Assembly (NCBI RefSeq): GCF_014645535.1
Contig: NZ_BMLX01000006.1
Location: 66,444-130,443, forward strand
Reading direction: 5' to 3'
Source of the DNA: Silvimonas iriomotensis
GTDB lineage: Bacteria > Pseudomonadota > Gammaproteobacteria > Burkholderiales > Chitinibacteraceae
DNA length: 64,000 bases
Part shown: one piece after another, positions 18,352-26,885 of the stretch
Layout: each line of letters begins with the position of its first letter
Position numbering within the stretch: position 1 is the stretch's first letter
The notes under the pieces: generated by a model
The model's database searches: none
What the model saw: only the letters and a program-made list of their open reading frames with translations
Told to the model about the DNA's origin: nothing
Position numbers and translations under genes: made by a program

Positions 18352-18406
18352 ACTATGCGCGGCCCGTTGGTAAAGGTGGGTTATCAAAGTGCAAAGATTG
18401 CGTAAA
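18352..18406 (-). promoter_or_regulatory. Second candidate CpxR-type operator array
   Basis: GTAAA (18370), GTTAT (18380), GCAAA (18391) and GTAAA (18402) again follow at 10, 11 and 11-base steps. Twelve bases separate the array from a minus-strand CATAGT hexamer (18352-18357), the same distance as at the spy-like gene. The array also lies 184 bases upstream of the response-regulator start on the other strand, so it could serve both directions. Confidence 0.55.
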
Positions 18407-18589
18407 GCGGGGCCTTGCAGACTGGTTTATGGGGGCTTTTTCGGTGAAGATGTGAACCGGATCACGCCAGAAGCACGGCGGCGAACATGTTGATCCGCTT
18501 GCGTTTATTCTCTCGGGCCAGGTTTGCGCAAGAGAACGGACCAACCCGTCGGGCTGCTGTGACAAAGAAAGAAATCAAGGGAGAACATC

Positions 18590-19279
18590 ATGCGCATTTT
18601 GCTGGTGGACGATGACACCGAGCTCTGCACCATGCTCAAGGAATATCTTGGCACGGAGGGTTTTGAAGCCGATGCCGTACACGACGGTGAGGCCGGCGTG
18701 AGCGCTGCGCTGTCGGGCAAATACGCCATCATGGTGCTCGACGTGATGATGCCGCGCATGGGTGGCATCGAAACATTGCGACAGATTCGCGAAAAAAGCC
18801 GCATTCCGGTCATCATGCTGACTGCCAAAGGCGACGATATCGACCGCATTATCGGCCTGGAACTGGGCGCGGACGATTACGTCCCCAAACCTTGCCAGCC
18901 GCGCGAACTCGTGGCCCGGCTGCGCGCCATCCTGCGCCGCACCGGCAGTGTGGAAACGCCGGAAGAAGACCCCAACATCCCGCTGGTATCGGGCCGTTTG
19001 CAATTGCATCCGGCGTATCGGCGGGCCGAACTGGATGGCCAGGCGCTGGATCTGACGAGTTCTGAATTCAACCTGCTGGAAATGCTCTTGCGCGCGCAGG
19101 GCAAGGTGCTGAACAAGAACGAATTGTGCGAACAAGCGCTGGGCCGGCCGTTTACCCGGTTTGACCGCAGCGTGGACGTGCACATGAGCAATCTGCGGCA
19201 AAAGCTGGGCAACTACCCCGATGGCCGCACCCCGATCCAGACCGTGCGCGGGATCGGTTATCAATGGCAAACCGAATAA
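18590..19279 (+). CDS. cpxR: CpxR-like response regulator (OmpR family)
   Basis: 229-residue DNA-binding response regulator. The receiver domain has the acidic DDD pocket (residues 7-9), phospho-acceptor Asp51 in VLDVMMPRMGG, Thr in MLTAKG, and Lys in GADDYVPKPC. The last motif has Cys where most relatives have Phe. The winged-helix domain ends RTPIQTVRGIGYQW. Overall it is closest in style to CpxR (GIETLRQIR, GLELGADDY.PKP..RELVARLRAILRR). It is followed after 34 bases by its kinase. Divergent envelope-protein genes upstream support a Cpx role. The symbol is by similarity. Confidence 0.82.
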   Translation: MRILLVDDDTELCTMLKEYLGTEGFEADAVHDGEAGVSAALSGKYAIMVLDVMMPRMGGIETLRQIREKSRIPVIMLTAKGDDIDRIIGLELGADDYVPKPCQPRELVARLRAILRRTGSVETPEEDPNIPLVSGRLQLHPAYRRAELDGQALDLTSSEFNLLEMLLRAQGKVLNKNELCEQALGRPFTRFDRSVDVHMSNLRQKLGNYPDGRTPIQTVRGIGYQWQTE

Positions 19280-19313
19280 CCACTGCGTTGCGTTCTTTCA
19301 TTTCCGAGTCTGA

Positions 19314-20723
19314 ATGAATATGCCCAAAGGTCGTCTGTTCTGGAAAATCCTGATCGGATTCTGGCTCACGCTCATTTGCGTGTTCTTTGGCGTTGCCGCC
19401 ATTTTTGCCATTTACGATGAACAGCGCGCCGGCATGCAAGATGCGCTGGCTACCAACCCGCGCATGTCGGTACTGACCAGTTCTACCGCCAGCGTGCTGC
19501 ATTACGGTGGCGTCGAAGCCCTGCGTGAGGTCTCGCGCAGCTGGCCGCATTTTGCAAAAACCAACCTGCTGGCCGTCGATGCCGATGGCAAAGACGTGTT
19601 CGACCGCCCCGTGCCCGCGCGGGCGCTGGCCATGGCGCGTGATTATCTGCTGCACAATCCGCCCCCGGCCGCCGGCGAACCCGATCAGAACATGCCCAGC
19701 GTGTTGCAGACCGAAACGCCGGATCACCGCCAGTTGATGATCTTTGCCGTGCTGGACGAAAACTTTGTGCGCCGCACGCCACCACGGCAGTGGCTACCGC
19801 CGCAAATGTTGTGGCTGGGCGCCTTTGGCAGCCTGATTTTCAGCGCGCTGCTGGCCTGGTATCTGACCCGCCCTATCCGCCTGCTGCAGCGTGCGTTTGA
19901 CCGGGTGGCCAATGGCGATCTGGATGAGCGCATCGCCCCGCGCATGGGCCGCCGTCGCGATGAAATTGCCGATCTGGGCCATGACTTTGACCGCATGGCC
20001 GAACGCCTTAAGCAACTGGTGCATTCACAGCGCCAGTTGCTGCACGACGTCTCGCACGAGTTGCGCTCACCGCTGGCACGCCTGCAGGTGTCAGTGGGTC
20101 TGGCGCGCAAGCAGCCCGATAACCTGATGACGAGTCTGGACCGCATTGAACGCGAGTCCAAACGGCTGGATGAACTGGTGGGCGAACTGCTGACCTTGTC
20201 GCGCCTTGAAGCCGCAGGCGCAGGCGATCCGGATCATTATTTCGACATGATCGAACTGCTGGATGCCATTGTCTCTGATGCACGTTTTGAAGCGGAAAAC
20301 GCCGGTGTCGATATCGCGCTCAGCATGGACCCGGCGCTGGACAATCAGGAAGCCATTTTGCGTGGCCGGGCAGAGCCGCTGTACCGCGCGGTGGAAAACG
20401 TCGTGCGCAACGCGCTTAAATACTCACGACCGGGCCAGCGCATCGATATGGCCGTGCAGTTGGCCGATGCCGGTCACACCCTGCAGATCAGCGTGGCCGA
20501 TCAGGGCCCGGGCGCGCCGGAAGAGCAGCTTGAGTTGATGTTCCAGCCCTTTGTGCAACTGGATGGCGAGAACCGCCAGCCTGGTTATGGCCTGGGCCTG
20601 GCCATTGCCCAGCGCGCGGTACAGGCGCATGGCGGCACCATCACCGCCACCAACCGGGCCGAAGGCGGCCTGGCCATGATCATCCGCCTGCCGCTGCAAG
20701 CGGGCCTGACCGCCGCCGCCTGA
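19314..20723 (+). CDS. cpxA: CpxA-like sensor histidine kinase
   Basis: 469-residue membrane sensor. It has a first membrane helix (about 11-33), a periplasmic domain of about 125 residues, a second helix (LWLGAFGSLIFSALLAWYL), then HAMP. The HisKA H-box is LLHDVSHELRSPLARL, the N-box AVENVVRNALKYS, and the G-boxes DQGPGAP and GYGLGLAI. It should phosphorylate the adjacent response regulator in reply to envelope damage. Its 3' end faces a lipoprotein gene only seven bases away with no visible terminator. Confidence 0.85.
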   Translation: MNMPKGRLFWKILIGFWLTLICVFFGVAAIFAIYDEQRAGMQDALATNPRMSVLTSSTASVLHYGGVEALREVSRSWPHFAKTNLLAVDADGKDVFDRPVPARALAMARDYLLHNPPPAAGEPDQNMPSVLQTETPDHRQLMIFAVLDENFVRRTPPRQWLPPQMLWLGAFGSLIFSALLAWYLTRPIRLLQRAFDRVANGDLDERIAPRMGRRRDEIADLGHDFDRMAERLKQLVHSQRQLLHDVSHELRSPLARLQVSVGLARKQPDNLMTSLDRIERESKRLDELVGELLTLSRLEAAGAGDPDHYFDMIELLDAIVSDARFEAENAGVDIALSMDPALDNQEAILRGRAEPLYRAVENVVRNALKYSRPGQRIDMAVQLADAGHTLQISVADQGPGAPEEQLELMFQPFVQLDGENRQPGYGLGLAIAQRAVQAHGGTITATNRAEGGLAMIIRLPLQAGLTAAA

Positions 20724-20730
20724 GGCTGGC

Positions 20731-20994
20731 TCAGGGCGCGGCCACGGTTTCCGTGGCATGCACCGGGCTCTGGGCCGGTGCCGAGGTCGACGTGGCTTTA
20801 TCGACCGCCCAGGCCGCGCCATTCACCCCCGCCTTGCCCACATCCCAGGCTACGCCGGCGGTGGTGGTAGCAACGTTGACGGTGGTCGCCGCCACGTTCA
20901 CCGCCGCGGCCCCCACCGCGACCGTCGTCGTGACGACACTGCACGCCGACAAGGAGACCGCGATCAGCATCGCGGTCAGTAACTGCAATTTCAT
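20731..20994 (-). CDS. Small lipoprotein
   Basis: 87-residue protein with a lipoprotein signal (LQLLTAMLIAVSLSAC, lipobox LSAC). It continues with V/A/T-rich repetitive sequence (AAAVNVAATTVNVATTTAGVAWDVGKAG), which suggests a membrane-surface or beta-structured piece. It resembles short Neisseriales lipoproteins of unknown role. The ATG at 20994 gives the best signal peptide; ATGs at 21009 and 21045 are alternatives. It is convergent with the sensor kinase. Confidence 0.65.
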   Translation of the reverse strand: MKLQLLTAMLIAVSLSACSVVTTTVAVGAAAVNVAATTVNVATTTAGVAWDVGKAGVNGAAWAVDKATSTSAPAQSPVHATETVAAP

Positions 20995-21121
20995 TGTTCT
21001 TTTGCTCATCTGGTGGTGCTCAGGTGCGATTGCGCCTGATCTCATTACATCCGGGCCTTCATCGGGCCTTGGGTCTTAAACCCGCCCAGGGGCATCGCCC
21101 CGGATCCATCTTGCGTACCAG

Positions 21122-21145
21122 CTTCCTGCCGCGCAGGAATGACGA
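21122..21145. repeat. Isolated GTCATTCCTGC palindrome copy
   Basis: CTTCCTGC ... GCAGGAATGACG is a short inverted repeat. It matches the inner unit of the large nested repeat at 29.5-29.6 kb (29584-29610), so it looks like a solo or decayed copy of the same dispersed element. Confidence 0.55.
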
Positions 21146-21200
21146 CATGGTGTGCTGAGCGCGCAGTGCCGGCTACCAGCCACGCGCCTCTCCCCGCAAC

Positions 21201-22523
21201 CTAGCGCCCCATCCCGCCGACTTGCTGTGCCAGGTAGGTCGCATAGTTGTCTGTCATGCCACCGATGAAATCCAGCACCCGCCGGTAGGTCTGATAGATC
21301 GGCCATTCTTTCTTCGGCGCGTTGTATTCCATCAGGTCCAGAATGCGCTTCATGCGAAACGGCAGCTCCGGCGAAATCTTCAGCTGGTAAGCGGCGTTGC
21401 AGAATGCATCAAGCAAGATATCCAGACAAGTGAAGGAGCCGACTTCGATCTCCACTTTGCGCCGGGCGTTGAAAATCCGCTCCCGGGCGAGCTGTTTGGA
21501 CTCGGCAATGCCGTGGCGCACGCTGGCCGGGCAATCGTTGATCAGATCACCCTGATAACTGCCTTCCATCAAGCGCGGGTACACCTTGATAAAGGCCTCG
21601 GCCACTTCCTGTACGCAACGGCCAATGGCCTTGCCCCGCAGCAGCGAAATCTTGCGCCGGGTAGAAGGCGCGGCGGCCACTTCCAGCCGCAGCAGTTCAT
21701 GATCGCCGCCGCAAATCTTCAGCAACATGGGCTCGACCACTTCGTAGGGCAGCATGCCGATCTCGATGCCGTCTTCCAGATCAAGAATGGCGTAGCAAAT
21801 ATCGTCGGCCGCCTCCATCAGGTAAGAGAGCGGATGGCGGGCCCACTTGCCCGGCGCGATCAGCGGCAAACCCAGCGTGTGCGCCACTTCGTCCAGCAAG
21901 GACTGTTCTGACTGGTAGCAACTGAACTTGCCTTTTTCGCCCGCGTGCTCGCTGGTCCACGGGTATTTGAGCGTGGCGCCCAGCGTGGCAAACGTCAGTC
22001 GCATGCCACCTTCAAACCGGTGGTTTTCCAGTTGCGTCACCACCCGGAAACCCTGGGCATTGCCTTCAAACGTCTGCAGGTCACGGCGCTCGTCGGCGGT
22101 CAGGTTTTGCAACAGGTACGCGTGCTCGTCGCGACGGAACCAGTCGCGGATGGCGTATTCACCTGCGTGGCCGAATGGCGGGTTGCCAATGTCATGGGCC
22201 AGGCAAGCCGCCTGGATGATCGCGCCCAGATCGTAGGGCGAAATGTGTCCGGGCAAGCGATCCTTGAGTTTTTCACCCACCAGAATGCCCAGACTGCGGC
22301 CGACGCAGCCCACTTCAATGGAATGCGTCAGCCGGGTGTGCACGTGATCGTTTTCGGTCAGCGGGTGGACTTGCGTTTTGCGGCCAAGGCGGCGAAACGG
22401 CGAAGAAAACACGATGCGATCGTGATCCTTGTGAAAATCGCTGCGCGAGATTTCCGCGTCGTGCGCGGGCAGGCGTGACGCGCCCAGCCGGTCGGCACTC
22501 AGGAGGCGGTTCCAGTCCATCAT
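21201..22523 (-). CDS. dgt: Deoxyguanosinetriphosphate triphosphohydrolase-like protein
   Basis: HD-domain dNTP triphosphohydrolase of 440 residues that would cleave dGTP (or other dNTPs) to the nucleoside and triphosphate. Metal-binding residues are visible in HTRLTHSIEV and LAHDIGNPPFGHAGE, with a further Asp in LMEAADDICYAILDLEDG. The N-terminus (SRSDFHKDHDRIVFSSPFRRLGRKTQV) is typical. The frame begins with two adjacent ATG codons; either may be used. It stands alone, with palindromic repeat debris downstream. Confidence 0.9.
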   Translation of the reverse strand: MMDWNRLLSADRLGASRLPAHDAEISRSDFHKDHDRIVFSSPFRRLGRKTQVHPLTENDHVHTRLTHSIEVGCVGRSLGILVGEKLKDRLPGHISPYDLGAIIQAACLAHDIGNPPFGHAGEYAIRDWFRRDEHAYLLQNLTADERRDLQTFEGNAQGFRVVTQLENHRFEGGMRLTFATLGATLKYPWTSEHAGEKGKFSCYQSEQSLLDEVAHTLGLPLIAPGKWARHPLSYLMEAADDICYAILDLEDGIEIGMLPYEVVEPMLLKICGGDHELLRLEVAAAPSTRRKISLLRGKAIGRCVQEVAEAFIKVYPRLMEGSYQGDLINDCPASVRHGIAESKQLARERIFNARRKVEIEVGSFTCLDILLDAFCNAAYQLKISPELPFRMKRILDLMEYNAPKKEWPIYQTYRRVLDFIGGMTDNYATYLAQQVGGMGR

Positions 22524-22824
22524 GATCAGGTTTTCCAGGGGTAATCCGTGACAACAACAGAAGATCGGCCAGCCGCAGCCGCCAGGCGTTCATCATACCG
22601 TGCAGGGCCGCTGGCCGCGCGGGTTGTGGCGTTGTAAAAGGGCTTCTGACAGCCGGCCTTGCTGGCTACGCGGGAAAGGATTGTTGCAAGTCAATGAATT
22701 GGCACGAATTTCAATTTTGGGCAAACTGCGATAGACAGCAACAAATACATATTAAACAAAAACTTGTGCCCCTTTTAGCCGCTTCCTGGGTAAAATGGCC
22801 GCCGTTTTTTTTCCGGGAAAGATC
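22524..22824. other. Intergenic region with AT-rich patch, divergent dgt / polyamine operon
   Basis: About 300 bases without a gene. The segment 22690-22765 is markedly AT-richer than its surroundings, ending in an ATACATATTAAACAAAAAC tract. A TAAAAT hexamer (about 22792-22797) lies 28 bases before the polyamine ATPase start and is a plausible -10. I see no clear -35 and no terminator. Confidence 0.4.
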
Positions 22825-23913
22825 ATGGCTTTGCTTGAAATTCGGGACGTGGTCAAACGCTTCGGCGATTTCACCGCCGTCAACCATGTCAGCCTGAGTG
22901 TTGAGGCGGGCGAATTCTTTACCCTGCTGGGCCCGTCGGGCTGCGGCAAAACCACGCTGCTGCGCATGCTGGCCGGGTTTGAAGAACCCGATGAAGGCCA
23001 GTTGCTGCTGGATGGTCAGCCGCTCAATGGCGTGCCGCCGGAAAAGCGCCCGGTTCACACCGTGTTCCAGAGCTACGCCCTGTTCCCGCATATGACGGTT
23101 GAACATAACGTGGCGTTTCCGCTGAAGATGGCCAAGGTGCCGGCAGACCAGATCAAGGCCCGCGTGGCCGAAGTACTGGAAGACGTGCGCCTGACGCAGT
23201 TTGCCCGTCGTTTCCCGCATGAACTGTCTGGCGGCCAGCGCCAGCGTGTGGCCATTGCCCGCGCCCTGGTGAACCGCCCGCGCGTGCTGCTGCTGGATGA
23301 ACCGCTATCTGCGCTGGACGCCAAACTGCGCGAGCAGATGCAACTCGAACTGATCAACCTGCAAAAGGAAGTGGGCATCACGTTTATCTACGTGACGCAT
23401 GATCAGGGCGAAGCACTGGCGCTGTCGCACCGCATTGCCGTAATGAGCCAGGGCAAGGTGGAACAACTGGATGCGCCAGAGAACATCTACAGCTACCCCA
23501 AGAGCCGCTTTGTGGCGGACTTCATCGGCCAGTGCAACCTGCTGGATGCCACCATTACCGAGATCGCTGCCGACCGCATGAAGGTGGAGATCGCCGGCGT
23601 GGGCACCGCTGAAGTGCTGCCAGTCGCCGGCGCCACCGTGGGCCAGCAAGGCACGCTGACGCTGCGGCCAGAGAAAATCAAGCTGGGCGCCACGCTGCCG
23701 ACCGGTGTACCCGATGAGATCCACTTCAAGGGCACGGTGCATGATTGTCTGTATCTGGGCGACGTGACCGTGTACATCGTTGAACTGGAAAACGGCACGC
23801 GCATTGAAACCATGCTGCCCAACGCCGCACCGGGCCGAGCGCGGTTCTTTGACGACAACGATCAGGTAGAACTGGCATGGCGCTTTGATGCCGGCCACTT
23901 TTTGCTGGCTTGA
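22825..23913 (+). CDS. potA: Polyamine ABC transporter ATP-binding protein
   Basis: 362-residue ATPase of spermidine/putrescine importers. The motifs are Walker A GPSGCGKTT, Q-loop VFQSYALFPHMTV, signature LSGGQRQR, Walker B VLLLDEPLSALDAKLR and switch YVTHDQGEAL. The C-terminal TOBE-like regulatory domain (about 240-362) includes LRPEKIKL. The ATG at 22825 follows GGGAAAG. It leads an operon of ATPase, two permeases and a binding protein. Whether it is the PotABCD or PotFGHI type cannot be decided from these subunits. Confidence 0.9.
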   Translation: MALLEIRDVVKRFGDFTAVNHVSLSVEAGEFFTLLGPSGCGKTTLLRMLAGFEEPDEGQLLLDGQPLNGVPPEKRPVHTVFQSYALFPHMTVEHNVAFPLKMAKVPADQIKARVAEVLEDVRLTQFARRFPHELSGGQRQRVAIARALVNRPRVLLLDEPLSALDAKLREQMQLELINLQKEVGITFIYVTHDQGEALALSHRIAVMSQGKVEQLDAPENIYSYPKSRFVADFIGQCNLLDATITEIAADRMKVEIAGVGTAEVLPVAGATVGQQGTLTLRPEKIKLGATLPTGVPDEIHFKGTVHDCLYLGDVTVYIVELENGTRIETMLPNAAPGRARFFDDNDQVELAWRFDAGHFLLA

Positions 23914-23931
23914 TTGAGGACGTAGACGAAA

Positions 23932-24861
23932 ATGACACGTTCAAAGAACCTGGCAAAGTGGCTGATTTCCGGGCCACCGCTGCTGTATCTGATCTTCTTC
24001 TTTGCCATTCCCACGGCAATGATGGCGTTTGCCGCGTTCCGGTTCCCGGGCGATTACGGCGGCCTGATGCCGCTGTTTGGTGCCGATCCGCAAACCGGCA
24101 AGCAGGTGCTGCTGGTCAATAGCCATAACTGGCATGACTACCTGACGCTGGACAATTTCGCCCGCTTCTTCCAGGAAGCGGTGTACATCGAGTTGTTCAT
24201 CAAGTCGTTTGGCTATGCGCTCCTGACCACGCTCTTGTGCCTGCTGGCCTCGTACCCGCTGGCCTGGCTGATTGCCCGCAGCCCGAAGAAATGGCGTGAT
24301 CTGCTGGTGTTGCTGGTGATCTTGCCGTTCTGGAGCAACTTTTTGATCCGCGTGTACGCCTGGATGATCATCCTGGGCCCGCAGGGTTATTTCGCCAAAC
24401 TGGTGAACACCGCGCTGGGTTTCATCGGCATTGCCCCGCAGCAGTTCCTGTTCACGCCGTTTGCCGTGATCATCGTGCTGGTTTACGTGCACTTGCCGTT
24501 CATGGTGTTGCCGCTGTACGCCAACCTGGAAAAGCACGACATGGCCTTGCTTGATGCCGCGCAGGATCTGGGCGCCAGCCGCTGGCAGCGGTTCTGGAAA
24601 GTCACCTGGCCGCTGTCTTTGCCGGGCGTGTATGCCGGCGCCGCGCTGGTGTTCATCCCCGCGCTGGGCATTTTTGCAGTGCCTGACCTCGTGGGCGGTA
24701 CGGACGGCATCATGATCGGTAACCTCATCAAGCAGCAGTTCCTGGATTCGCGCGACTGGCCGTTTGGCTCGGTGCTCTCCATCATGTTGACCCTGTCCGT
24801 GCTGCTGATGGCCGGCTTGATGGCCGTGCTGGGCCGTGGAGGCAAGCGTAATGCACTCTAA
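23932..24861 (+). CDS. potH: Polyamine ABC transporter permease
   Basis: 309-residue inner-membrane permease (PotB/PotH type) with about six membrane helices. The EAA loop is seen at LDAAQDLGASRWQRFWKVTWPLSLPGVYAG. GAGGACG upstream of the ATG is a reasonable ribosome site. Its 3' end overlaps the next permease by 11 bases. The symbol is chosen by similarity; potB is equally defensible. Confidence 0.88.
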   Translation: MTRSKNLAKWLISGPPLLYLIFFFAIPTAMMAFAAFRFPGDYGGLMPLFGADPQTGKQVLLVNSHNWHDYLTLDNFARFFQEAVYIELFIKSFGYALLTTLLCLLASYPLAWLIARSPKKWRDLLVLLVILPFWSNFLIRVYAWMIILGPQGYFAKLVNTALGFIGIAPQQFLFTPFAVIIVLVYVHLPFMVLPLYANLEKHDMALLDAAQDLGASRWQRFWKVTWPLSLPGVYAGAALVFIPALGIFAVPDLVGGTDGIMIGNLIKQQFLDSRDWPFGSVLSIMLTLSVLLMAGLMAVLGRGGKRNAL

Positions 24862-25630
24862 GCAAAGTAAATGGCTGTGGGCCGCATCGCTGCTGGTTTA
24901 CGCGTTTTTGTACCTGCCGCTGGTGATTGTGGTGGTGTACTCGTTCAATGATTCGCGCCTGAACGCAGAGTGGGTCGGCTTTACCACCAAGTGGTACGGC
25001 GTGCTGTTTGCCGATGACCAGATGCTGACGGCGGCGCGCAACTCGCTGCTGATTGGTCTGGTCTCGAGCATCTTTGCCACGTTCTTTGGCACGCTGGCCG
25101 GTCTGGCCATGTACAAGTACAAGCTCAGACTGCTGCCGATCCTGGTGCTGACGCCGATCGCCATTCCGGAAATCCTGATGGCGCTGTCGTTGCTGATGTT
25201 CTTTGTGGCGCTCAATTTCACCATGGGGTATCTCTCCATCGGTCTGGCGCACATTGCCTTCAGCATTGGCTTTGTGGCGATTGTGGTGCGTTCGCGCCTG
25301 CAAGGCATGGATGAATCTCTGGTCGAAGCCGCACGCGATCTGGGTGCCGGGCCGCTGCAAGCGTTCTGGCGGGTCACTTTCCCGCTGATCCTGCCGGGCA
25401 TCATTGCCGGCGCGCTGATGGCGTTCACCTTGTCGATTGATGACTTTGTGATCACCTACTTTGTGGCCGGCGCGGGCGCGTCTACCCTGCCGTTGCAGAT
25501 CTACTCCATGCTCAAGATCGCCGTAACGCCGGAAGTGAATGCGATTTCTTCACTTTTGATGTTATTGACATTGGCCTTGATCGTGATCGCCGCCAAAATT
25601 GCCCCCGGCGCTTTGCGCGCCAGTCACTGA
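24851..25630 (+). CDS. potI: Polyamine ABC transporter permease
   Basis: 259-residue permease of the PotC/PotI type. It has a first helix LVYAFLYLPLVIVVVYSFNDS and the EAA loop VEAARDLGAGPLQAFWRVTFPLILPGI. The ATG at 24851 follows GGAGG inside the upstream gene and overlaps it by 11 bases. The frame extends to 24836 but that start lacks a ribosome site. Confidence 0.88.
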   Translation: MHSKQSKWLWAASLLVYAFLYLPLVIVVVYSFNDSRLNAEWVGFTTKWYGVLFADDQMLTAARNSLLIGLVSSIFATFFGTLAGLAMYKYKLRLLPILVLTPIAIPEILMALSLLMFFVALNFTMGYLSIGLAHIAFSIGFVAIVVRSRLQGMDESLVEAARDLGAGPLQAFWRVTFPLILPGIIAGALMAFTLSIDDFVITYFVAGAGASTLPLQIYSMLKIAVTPEVNAISSLLMLLTLALIVIAAKIAPGALRASH

Positions 25631-25659
25631 CGGGATTACCCGTTTTTGTACGGCATACC

Positions 25660-25690
25660 GTTGCCCGCCACCCGCAAGGGGGCGGGCAAC
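25660..25690 (+). repeat. Intercistronic hairpin before the first polyamine-binding gene
   Basis: GTTGCCCGCC and GGCGGGCAAC form a perfect ten-base stem with an 11-base loop, followed by GTCTTTG rather than a T run. It sits between permease and binding protein, as in the glt operon, and probably acts on mRNA processing or partial termination. Confidence 0.65.
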
Positions 25691-25705
25691 GTCTTTGGGG
25701 GTTCC

Positions 25706-26764
25706 ATGAAAAAACTTCTGATCGCTCTTTGTCTGATCACCGGCGTGGCCCGCGCCGATAACGTATTGCATGTGTTCAACTGGAACAACGCCATCAGCGA
25801 CGATACCGTCAAGGCGTTCGAGGCCCAGTGCAAATGCAAGGTCGAGGCCACTTACTATGGCTCGGCCGAAGAAATGCTGGCCAAGCTCTCGGCCGGCGCC
25901 AAAGGGTTTGATGTGATCGGCCCGGCCAATTACGCCATCACGCCGCTGGTCAAACTCAACCTGTTGCAACCGCTGGACCACGGCAAGCTGTCCAACCTCA
26001 AGAATATCTCGCCCACGTTTGCCAACACGAAGATCGACCCGGGCAACCAGTATTCGGTGCCGTATGACTTCACCGTCACGCTGGTGGGTTACAACGCACA
26101 GAAGATGAAAGAACTGGGCGTGGACCCGACGTCCTGGTCGGCCGTGTTTGACCCGAAAATCCTGGCGAAGATGAAAGGCAAAGTCACCGTGCTGGACGAC
26201 CCGCGTGAAGTGATTGGCGCGGCGCTCAGATACAACGGGTTCTCGGCCAATTCCACCAATCCGGCCGAGCTGAAAAAAGCCGTCGGGACCATCAAGGCGG
26301 CCAAGCCGTACTGGGCAGCGTTCAACAGCCAGAGCTACATCAAGGAATTGACGGTGGGTAACATCTGGCTGGCCCTGGGGTATTCCAACGACATGTACCA
26401 GGCCAGATCTGACGCACAAAAAGCCGGCCGGCCATTCCAGATTGACTACGCGCTGCAAAAAGAAGGCAACGGCATGACGGCAGACAGTTTTGTCATGGCC
26501 CGCAACGCGCCGCGACCCGATCTGGCGCATCAGTTCATCAACTTCATGCTGGATGGCAAAAACGCCGCGCAGACCACCAACCAGATCGGCTCGGGCACGC
26601 CCAACAGCGCCGCCCTGCCCTTTGTGCGGGCCGACCTCAAAACCGTCCCCGCCATTGCCCCCAACGCACAACAGGCGGCAAAGCTGGAGCAACTGACCGA
26701 CCTTGACGCAAAGACGCGTCGCGCCTGGAACCAGGCCTGGACCGAAATCAAGATCAGCAAATAA
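25706..26764 (+). CDS. Polyamine-binding periplasmic protein (paralogue 1)
   Basis: 352-residue PotD/PotF-type binding protein. The signal peptide ends VARA; the mature protein starts DNVLHVFNWNNAISDDTVKAFE. The SAEEMLAKLSAGAKGFDVI, LTVGNIWLALGYSNDMYQA and IGSGTPNSAA segments are typical of the family. It has a CKC motif near residue 48 shared with its paralogue downstream. It is last in the ATPase-permease operon. Substrate preference between spermidine and putrescine is not resolvable by eye. Confidence 0.88.
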   Translation: MKKLLIALCLITGVARADNVLHVFNWNNAISDDTVKAFEAQCKCKVEATYYGSAEEMLAKLSAGAKGFDVIGPANYAITPLVKLNLLQPLDHGKLSNLKNISPTFANTKIDPGNQYSVPYDFTVTLVGYNAQKMKELGVDPTSWSAVFDPKILAKMKGKVTVLDDPREVIGAALRYNGFSANSTNPAELKKAVGTIKAAKPYWAAFNSQSYIKELTVGNIWLALGYSNDMYQARSDAQKAGRPFQIDYALQKEGNGMTADSFVMARNAPRPDLAHQFINFMLDGKNAAQTTNQIGSGTPNSAALPFVRADLKTVPAIAPNAQQAAKLEQLTDLDAKTRRAWNQAWTEIKISK

Positions 26765-26825
26765 ACGACAAAGCCGGATCACGTGTTTTACTGACGCGTT
26801 GATCTGGCATAATCGCCGTTTTTCG

Positions 26826-26855
26826 GGCGTGCGACAGCGTATCGCGCGCCTTTTT
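26826..26855 (+). terminator. Terminator between the two binding-protein genes
   Basis: GGCGTGCGA pairs with TCGCGCGCC (one G-T pair) around a seven-base loop, followed by five T. It probably ends the polyamine operon. A CATAAT hexamer at 26811-26816 lies just before it, so if that is a promoter this would act as a leader attenuator for the next gene. Confidence 0.7.
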
Positions 26856-26885
26856 CTTGTGGATTCAGACCCGGAGTAATCAACC

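Noticed and set aside
26811-26816. Firm promoter call for the second polyamine-binding gene at CATAAT
   Set aside because: No good -35 at 17 bases, and the terminator begins ten bases later, so it is only mentioned as a possibility.
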